A stretch of DNA of 9,013 nucleotides, taken from assembly GCA_036277635.1 (NCBI GenBank), contig DASUMP010000173.1:1-9013 (forward strand). The letters run 5' to 3'. Position 1 is the first letter of the stretch; the number at the start of each line of letters is the position of its first letter. A program made the translations under genes and the position numbers. Below the pieces are notes generated by a model that did not search any database, was not told the origin of the DNA, and saw only the letters and a list, made by a program, of their open reading frames with translations. Below, in pieces: positions 4,706 through 9,013 of this stretch. The stretch is from DASUMP01 sp036277635 (GTDB lineage: Bacteria; Actinomycetota; Acidimicrobiia; IMCC26256; PALSA-610).

Positions 4706-5215
4706 GTGGGTGACAGCGACGAAAGCAGGCCGGTGGGAGTCGAGGAACGCTGGGGAGCGGAGCGGATCCGCGAGCTGCGCGAGCTGTACCCGCCGCTCCG
4801 GCGCTACGCCGCGGTCGTGGGCCGGTCGGATGTCGACCCCGACGACCTCGTCCAGCAGGCGTTCACGGAAGTGCTGGCCCGCGACCCACACGTGATCCAG
4901 AACCTTGGTGCGTACGTGCGCCGGACGATCGTGAACCTCGCGAGCAACGAACGACGGCGCACACGCCGAGCCGTGCTCGCGGCGTCGACGTTGGTGACCG
5001 ATGGGGTCGCTCGCGACGACTACCCGAGCGAGCTCGCCGATCTGCTCGCCCTCGCGCCACGCGATCGCGCGTTGCTGTACCTCGTCGAGGTCGAAGGCGC
5101 GACCACTGAAGAAGCCGCGGTCGCCGTCGGGATGCGCGCGCCCGCGGCGCGCATGGCGCTCACGAGAGCAAGACGGCGGCTGCGCGGCGAGCACGTGAGA
5201 GAGGAACCGGCATGA
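4706..5215 (+). CDS. ECF-family RNA polymerase sigma factor
   Basis: A 169-residue group IV (extracytoplasmic function) sigma factor, with only regions 2 and 4. Region 2 runs from LYPPLRRYAAVV through DPDDLVQQAFTEVLAR (core-binding, about 44-59) to LGAYVRRTIVNLASNERRR (about 67-85, -10 recognition). Region 4 begins at LLALAPRDRALLYLVEVEG and holds the helix-turn-helix TTEEAAVAVGMRAPAARMAL (-35 recognition), ending in RARRRLRG. Start GTG 4706 has no Shine-Dalgarno; an in-frame GTG at 4733 is an alternative that removes nine non-conserved residues. The TGA stop overlaps the ATG of the next gene (ATGA, 5212-5215), so the two are translationally coupled, the normal layout for an ECF sigma and its membrane anti-sigma. 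No SigA-like -10 is seen upstream. The stimulus is unknown. Confidence 0.94.
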   Translation: MGDSDESRPVGVEERWGAERIRELRELYPPLRRYAAVVGRSDVDPDDLVQQAFTEVLARDPHVIQNLGAYVRRTIVNLASNERRRTRRAVLAASTLVTDGVARDDYPSELADLLALAPRDRALLYLVEVEGATTEEAAVAVGMRAPAARMALTRARRRLRGEHVREEPA

Positions 5216-7071
5216 GTGAACTGCGAGAGCAGCTCGAGCGCCTCGCGGCGCGGGGCGCGCCCGGTCGCGGTGCCGACGCGGTCGTCGCCGCCGCGATCGA
5301 CGCGGCCGATCGAGGCGATGCATGGGTCGACCAGCCGACACGAGGAGCCCGCTCGATGGACGACGATCTCGAACCGATCGATCTCGAGGACGTCGTCGTG
5401 GGCCGTCCCGCGCGTCGCGGACGGAAGCCGTTCCGCGCGCTGGCGGCCGCCGGCCTCGCGGCGCTCGTCGGCGTCGGCGTGCTCGCGGTCTCCGCGTTGA
5501 CCGGCGGCGGCGCGAGCTCGGCGGAAGAAGCGGTGCGCAAGCTCGCCGACGCGATCGACGCCGAGGACCCGCTCGCGGCCGCCGACGTGCTCGCGCCGTC
5601 GGAGGTGCGGAGCCTCCGCAGCACGCTCGACGAGGCGAGCCGCCGCGCCGCGGAGCTCGAGCTCGTCGAGACCGCGAGCTCGCCGCTCGCGGGCATCGAT
5701 CTCTCGGTCGACGACCTCGAGCTCGACGGCGAATCCCTTGCCGACGGGTTCACGCGCGTGTACCTGCGCGGCGCGATCCGCGGGTCCACCGACGTCACCG
5801 ACTTCTCGGAGCTCGTGCAGCGAGCGATCGACGACCCGTCGGGGTCCTCGGATGCGGTCGACCTGCGCGACCTCAGCCCGGCCGGGATCGACCCGTTCGT
5901 GGTCGCGGTGCGCGAGGACGGGCGCTGGTACGTGAGCGCGGCGTACACCGTGCTCGAGTACATCCGCGAGGCGAACGACGCCGGACCGGCCGACTACGGA
6001 TCCGCCGTCGCCTCGGCCGCCGAGCTCGGCGCCGAGTCGCCGGAAGCCGCCGCACGCGCGATGGTCGACGCCCTCGCGGCGGAGGACTGGACGCGAGCGT
6101 TCTCGCTGCTCCCGCCCGACGAGATCCCGGTCTACGACTACCGCAGCGTGTTCGCCGAGCTCCTCGCCGACACGGAGACCGACTTCGGAGTCGACGAGTG
6201 GAGCGCGACCGCCGCGATCGACGGCGACGAAGCGCTCCTGACGGTGCACGGAAGCGGCCGGTTCGGCGACGGCGAACGCTGGGAGCTCACCGACGAGTGC
6301 CTGCGCATGACGTACACGTACGAGGGCTACGTCGACGAGGAGTTCCCCGAGTACTCGCAGGACCCGTACACCGACACCACGGGGATCTGTTTGTCGGGAT
6401 CGGGCGCGTTCCCGTACTCGTTCTTCTTCGACGCGACCGGCGACGACAGCGGCAGCGTGACCGTGCGCGCCGTCCGTCAGGACGGCCGGTGGTTCCTCAG
6501 CCCGGTGGGCACCACGCTCGACAAGCTCGACCAGTGGGTCGGCAACTTCGACGAGCGCTCGCTGTACACGATGCTCGACCTCCCCGAAGAGCTCGACGCC
6601 GAGGGCACTGTCACCGTCGGCGAGCCGATCTCCGCCGAGGCAAACGCCGCGTGGCTCATGTACACCTACCAGTTCGCGGGCACCGAGGGGCAACGCATCG
6701 TCGGGCAGTTCGCCACCGAGCAGTCGCGCTCCGAGACGTTCGGCAGCTACGGCGACGTCCGCATCGTGCACGCCGACGGGCGCACGTTCGACGAGGGATG
6801 GTCGATCGACGGGTACCCCGTGACGCTGCCCGAGACCGGGGAGTATCTGATCGTCGTGCAGACCTTCGCGCCCGGGCCGTACACGCTCACGATCTGGGAC
6901 GAAGCCGATGCGCCCGCCGGCGTGGTCGTGTACGGCTCCGACGCGGGCACCATCGACGAGAACGGCAACTACTGCTACCAGCCGGCACCGGGCGAAGAGG
7001 TCTGCGAGCTCGTCGCCGCTGATCCTGGAGGTGGAACGACCGTGACGTCGATCGCGGTTCCGGACGAGTGA
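5212..7071 (+). CDS. Single-pass membrane protein, candidate anti-sigma/sensor partner
   Basis: A 619-residue protein. The cytosolic segment 1-73 begins SELREQLERLAARG and includes RGADAVVAAA, a style I associate with actinobacterial proteins encoded after ECF sigma genes, and ends with RPARRGRKPFR. One membrane helix lies at about 74-96. The large outside part has two similar units, about 103-255 and 277-445. Each starts SAEEAVRKL/SPEAAARAM plus an AxD-rich helix and ends VREDGRWYVS/VRQDGRWFLS, as in NTF2-like lipoprotein domains. A beta-rich segment at about 460-562 resembles bacterial pre-peptidase C-terminal domains. Cysteines 363/393 and 588/598 may form disulfides. ATG 5212 overlaps the sigma stop and has AGAGAGGA (5198-5205). 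No zinc-binding HxxxCxxC anti-sigma motif is present, so the anti-sigma role is inferred from position and topology. Confidence 0.84.
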   Translation: MSELREQLERLAARGAPGRGADAVVAAAIDAADRGDAWVDQPTRGARSMDDDLEPIDLEDVVVGRPARRGRKPFRALAAAGLAALVGVGVLAVSALTGGGASSAEEAVRKLADAIDAEDPLAAADVLAPSEVRSLRSTLDEASRRAAELELVETASSPLAGIDLSVDDLELDGESLADGFTRVYLRGAIRGSTDVTDFSELVQRAIDDPSGSSDAVDLRDLSPAGIDPFVVAVREDGRWYVSAAYTVLEYIREANDAGPADYGSAVASAAELGAESPEAAARAMVDALAAEDWTRAFSLLPPDEIPVYDYRSVFAELLADTETDFGVDEWSATAAIDGDEALLTVHGSGRFGDGERWELTDECLRMTYTYEGYVDEEFPEYSQDPYTDTTGICLSGSGAFPYSFFFDATGDDSGSVTVRAVRQDGRWFLSPVGTTLDKLDQWVGNFDERSLYTMLDLPEELDAEGTVTVGEPISAEANAAWLMYTYQFAGTEGQRIVGQFATEQSRSETFGSYGDVRIVHADGRTFDEGWSIDGYPVTLPETGEYLIVVQTFAPGPYTLTIWDEADAPAGVVVYGSDAGTIDENGNYCYQPAPGEEVCELVAADPGGGTTVTSIAVPDE

Positions 7072-7499
7072 ACCGCGCTTCGAGATCGGCCGACGCCGTC
7101 GCCGTCGCGGGCGGCGGCGCGCTGTTGGGCTCCGCGTTCGCGCACTGGGTGCGGCGCGGCCCGGGACACTCGCTGCGAGGTCACGAGCTCGTCGACGCGA
7201 TCGTCGGGCTCGGCGACACCCTCCCCGGGCTCACCGGTGCGCGGCTCACGGTGCTCTGGTACCTCGTACCGGCGTCGGGTGCGCTCACGTGGATCGTGAT
7301 CGCGCTGACCGGCGCCGCGAGCCGCACCGCGCGCGTCTTCGCCGTGGTCACCGTCGTCGTGACCGCCGCGACCGTCGCCGCCTTCGTACGGATGACGAGC
7401 GTGAGCTCGCTCGGCGCCGGAGCGTGGCTCGCGCTCGGCGGCGCCGCGCTCGTGGCGATCGCGACGTTCGCGCTCGCTCGGGAGTCCTCAGACGCGTGA
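7068..7499 (+). CDS. Small four-helix membrane protein, unknown function
   Basis: A 143-residue integral membrane protein. Predicted helices by eye are at about 8-27, 58-81, 88-107 and 115-136. The loop between helices 1 and 2 (28-57) contains RRGPGHSLRGHELVDAIVGL and is the longest soluble part. I do not recognise the family. The GTG start overlaps the stop of the preceding gene (GTGA, 7068-7071), making it the third gene of the sigma operon and translationally coupled. It probably works with the 619-residue protein or is a small regulated product. Its last 12 bases overlap the convergent htpX 3' end, which leaves no intergenic terminator. Confidence 0.8.
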   Translation: MNRASRSADAVAVAGGGALLGSAFAHWVRRGPGHSLRGHELVDAIVGLGDTLPGLTGARLTVLWYLVPASGALTWIVIALTGAASRTARVFAVVTVVVTAATVAAFVRMTSVSSLGAGAWLALGGAALVAIATFALARESSDA

Positions 7500-8339
7500 G
7501 GGGCTGCGGAGGCGGCGGATGCGCTCTTCGGTGGGCGGGTGCGTCGTGAAGAGGTTCGCGAACTGCGCCTTGCGACCGGTGAGCGGGTTGATGATGTAGG
7601 CCTGCGCCTGGGCCGGGTTGACGTCCATCGGGACGCGCTTCGCGTACACCTCGATCTTCTCGAGCGCCCGCGCGAGCGGTTCGCCGTCGCCGCCGAGGAG
7701 AGCCGCACCACCACGATCGGCTTCGTACTCGCGCGACCGGGAGATCGCCATCTGGATCAGCCCGGCCGCGAGCGGAGCGAGGAGGATCAGCAGCAGCGAA
7801 CCGATGACGTTGTTGTCGTCGTCGCGGCTGCCGCCGCCGAACAGCGCCCCGAACATCGCGATGCGGGCCACGAACATGATCGCCATCGCGACCGCGGCAG
7901 CGACCGACGAGATGAGGATGTCGCGGTGGCGGACGTGGGAGATCTCGTGCGCGAGCACCCCGCGCACCTCGTCCTGGTCGAGCGCCTGCAGGAGGCCCTG
8001 GGTGACCGCGACGGCGGCGTGCGCGGGGTTGCGTCCGGTCGCGAACGCGTTCGGCTGCGCCGACGGGCTGACGTAGAGCCGCGGCATCGGCATGTCGGCG
8101 CGCTGCGTGAGGTCGCGCACCATCGCGTACAGCTGCGGGGCTTCCTGCTCCGTGACCGGCTTCGCGCCGGACGATGCGATCGCGAGCTTGTCGGAGAACC
8201 AATAGGAGCCGCCGACGAACACCAACCCGAGGATCAGGCCGATCGTGAGACCGCTGGTGCCGAAGAGGGACCCGATGCCGAGGAACAGGCCGCCGAGCGC
8301 GGCGAGGAGGACGGTCGTCTTCAGTGTGTTCTTGAACAT
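7488..8339 (-). CDS. htpX: Membrane zinc metalloprotease HtpX (M48B)
   Basis: A 283-residue protease that cleaves damaged membrane proteins from the cytosolic side. The catalytic motif HEISH (131-135) gives two zinc ligands (His131, His135) and the general base Glu132. SREYEAD (202-208) supplies the third ligand, Glu204. Membrane helices lie at about 9-26, 29-48, 142-163 and 179-200, the HtpX arrangement. PNAFATGRNPAHAAVAVTQG (96-115) and the C-terminal TTHPPTEERIRRLR are also family-typical. ATG 8339 has AGGTGA (8352-8347) seven bases upstream; the open frame extends 11 codons further without support. Length fits the family (about 280-295). It follows the HAD gene after an 88-base gap with its own possible operator (8394-8408). 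It converges on the ECF operon with a 12-bp overlap; both regions concern the envelope, though a regulatory link is only suggested. Confidence 0.96.
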   Translation of the reverse strand: MFKNTLKTTVLLAALGGLFLGIGSLFGTSGLTIGLILGLVFVGGSYWFSDKLAIASSGAKPVTEQEAPQLYAMVRDLTQRADMPMPRLYVSPSAQPNAFATGRNPAHAAVAVTQGLLQALDQDEVRGVLAHEISHVRHRDILISSVAAAVAMAIMFVARIAMFGALFGGGSRDDDNNVIGSLLLILLAPLAAGLIQMAISRSREYEADRGGAALLGGDGEPLARALEKIEVYAKRVPMDVNPAQAQAYIINPLTGRKAQFANLFTTHPPTEERIRRLRSPSRV

Positions 8340-8393
8340 GACTGCATCACCTGCCGTTCGGAACACCGTCACGGTACCCGCGTCTTCCCGAGA

Positions 8394-8408
8394 GATCGGT
8401 CAACGATC
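8394..8408. promoter_or_regulatory. Inverted repeat upstream of htpX, possible operator
   Basis: GATCG (8394-8398), five bases, CGATC (8404-8408) form a 15-bp dyad, overlapping TTGACC on the minus strand (8403-8398), a -35-like hexamer. A matching -10 at 17-18 bases is not clear (GGGTAC; TACCGT at 8376-8371 is too far). A second small dyad, ACCGT-C-ACGGT, lies at 8365-8375. It is not CIRCE. Regulatory role is inferred. Confidence 0.35.
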
Positions 8409-8427
8409 GGGGGGCGCATTCAGACGT

Positions 8428-8934
8428 TCAGTCGTAGTACCCCGAGTGGATGTAGATGCACGGGATGCCCTCGGCACGGAACATGGCGACGTTGCGGCGG
8501 TCGTCCTCGAAGGCGAGCCGGGGATCGAAGCCGTAGGACCGCAGCTCCCACACGGTCGACTGCTTGAAGTCGCGGGAGAGCTCGTAGTCGCCCCACGGGC
8601 GCATGATCAGCAGGTCCCAGCGGATCCGGTACCGGCGCAGCCACGCCTCGGTGAGGTGGTGCACGCGGTTCGGCCGCGCGGTGAGCAGCACGATGCGCAG
8701 CTCCGGCTCCAAGAGGTCGAGCAGCGCCTTCACCTCTTCGATGACCGGGTCGTCGCCGCACGCGTCGAAGAACGCGCGCCAGTCGCGCCGAGGGGCTTCG
8801 AGGTAGTGCTGGCGGGTCGACGCGTCGGAGAGCACGCCGTCGATGTCGACGACGACGCACGGCGCGCCGGGCACCGGCTCGGTGTGCCAGGTCCAGTGCT
8901 CGGGGACGGGTCGCAGGCCCGGCGCGGCGGTCAC
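8428..8934 (-). CDS. HAD-family phosphatase, polynucleotide kinase 3'-phosphatase-like
   Basis: A 168-residue HAD hydrolase, which uses an aspartyl-phosphate intermediate and Mg2+. All four motifs are visible: DIDGVL (Asp30 nucleophile, Asp32 acid/base), LLTARPN (Thr85), Lys124 in DFKQSTVWEL, and FEDDRRNV (Asp144/Asp145, metal). The pattern TARPNxxxxxTEAWL, WDLLIMRPWGDYELSRDFK and a C-terminal GIPC resembles the phosphatase half of T4 polynucleotide kinase, which removes 3'-phosphates from nucleic acid. No kinase domain (P-loop) is present, so the substrate could equally be a small metabolite. GTG 8934 overlaps the stop of the upstream gene (GTGA, 8931-8934), so the two are coupled. htpX lies 88 bases downstream. 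Family is firm, substrate uncertain. Confidence 0.87.
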   Translation of the reverse strand: MTAAPGLRPVPEHWTWHTEPVPGAPCVVVDIDGVLSDASTRQHYLEAPRRDWRAFFDACGDDPVIEEVKALLDLLEPELRIVLLTARPNRVHHLTEAWLRRYRIRWDLLIMRPWGDYELSRDFKQSTVWELRSYGFDPRLAFEDDRRNVAMFRAEGIPCIYIHSGYYD

Positions 8935-9013
8935 TCGTCGTCGGCGGCGCCCTGCGCGCCGAGGTACCGGGCCTTGATGCCGTCGACGACCGTGGGGTCG
9001 GCGAGCGTGGTCG
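8931..9013 (-). CDS. C-terminal end of an unidentified gene (runs off window)
   Basis: Reading in from base 9013, an open frame of 26 codons (TTLADPTVVDGIKARYLGAQ, then GAADDE) ends at TGA 8933-8931. Codon use is C/G-ending as in the neighbours, and the TGA overlaps the GTG of the HAD gene by four bases, which supports a real coding end in the same operon. The piece is too short to assign a family. The acidic tail looks like a normal soluble-protein C-terminus. Confidence 0.65.
   Translation of the reverse strand, partial: TTLADPTVVDGIKARYLGAQGAADDE

Noticed and set aside
5020..6771. Minus-strand open frame opposite the sigma operon (583 codons)
   Set aside because: It shows no motif, while the plus strand has a coupled operon with membrane helices and sigma motifs.
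1..9013. CRISPR array, insertion sequence, integrase or attachment site
   Set aside because: I saw no regularly spaced direct repeats, no transposase or integrase motifs, and no duplicated tRNA 3' end that would mark an integrated element.

Overview
The window looks like chromosomal DNA from a high-GC actinobacterium. The signs are roughly 70% GC, strong G/C at third codon positions, GTG starts, ATGA/GTGA gene overlaps, and start codons placed so close to -10 boxes that leaderless mRNAs are likely. Protein style and the conserved two-helix membrane protein at 3960-4529 make me lean to Acidimicrobiia or a relative; that is impression, not proof. No transposase, integrase, CRISPR array or phage gene is visible.

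Left part (1-1572) is a translation-related block. On the minus strand, in transcription order, lie tRNA-Tyr(GTA), tRNA-Thr(GGT), tRNA-Met(CAT) and the 5' end of tuf (EF-Tu), which recalls the tyr-gly-thr-tufB cluster of enterobacteria. A plus-strand GNAT acetyltransferase of the phosphinothricin/MnaT type sits between tRNA-Tyr and tRNA-Thr. A yajQ gene points away from tRNA-Tyr on the plus strand.

Middle part (1569-3923): a TetR repressor (minus) is divergent from a 547-residue PEP-utiliser-like protein (plus). The latter has the phosphohistidine swivel domain but no ATP-grasp domain. The 53-bp gap between them carries facing promoters and a dyad, so TetR probably controls both genes. The tetR and yajQ stop codons share one CTAG.

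Right-centre (3960-7499) is the most interesting region. An ECF sigma factor, a 619-residue single-pass membrane protein with a large exported part (candidate anti-sigma or sensor) and a four-helix membrane protein form a tight operon with two 4-base overlaps. Divergent from it is a two-helix membrane protein whose upstream region has a good ECF-type promoter (GGGAAC, 16 bases, CGTA). I infer an envelope-responsive regulon: sensor plus sigma factor, with the two-helix protein as possible target.

Right part (7488-9013), minus strand: the end of an unidentified gene, a HAD phosphatase resembling the phosphatase half of polynucleotide kinase (start overlapping the previous stop), then htpX, a membrane zinc protease of the M48 family. 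htpX converges on the ECF operon with a 12-bp overlap. No gap between genes exceeds 300 bases.
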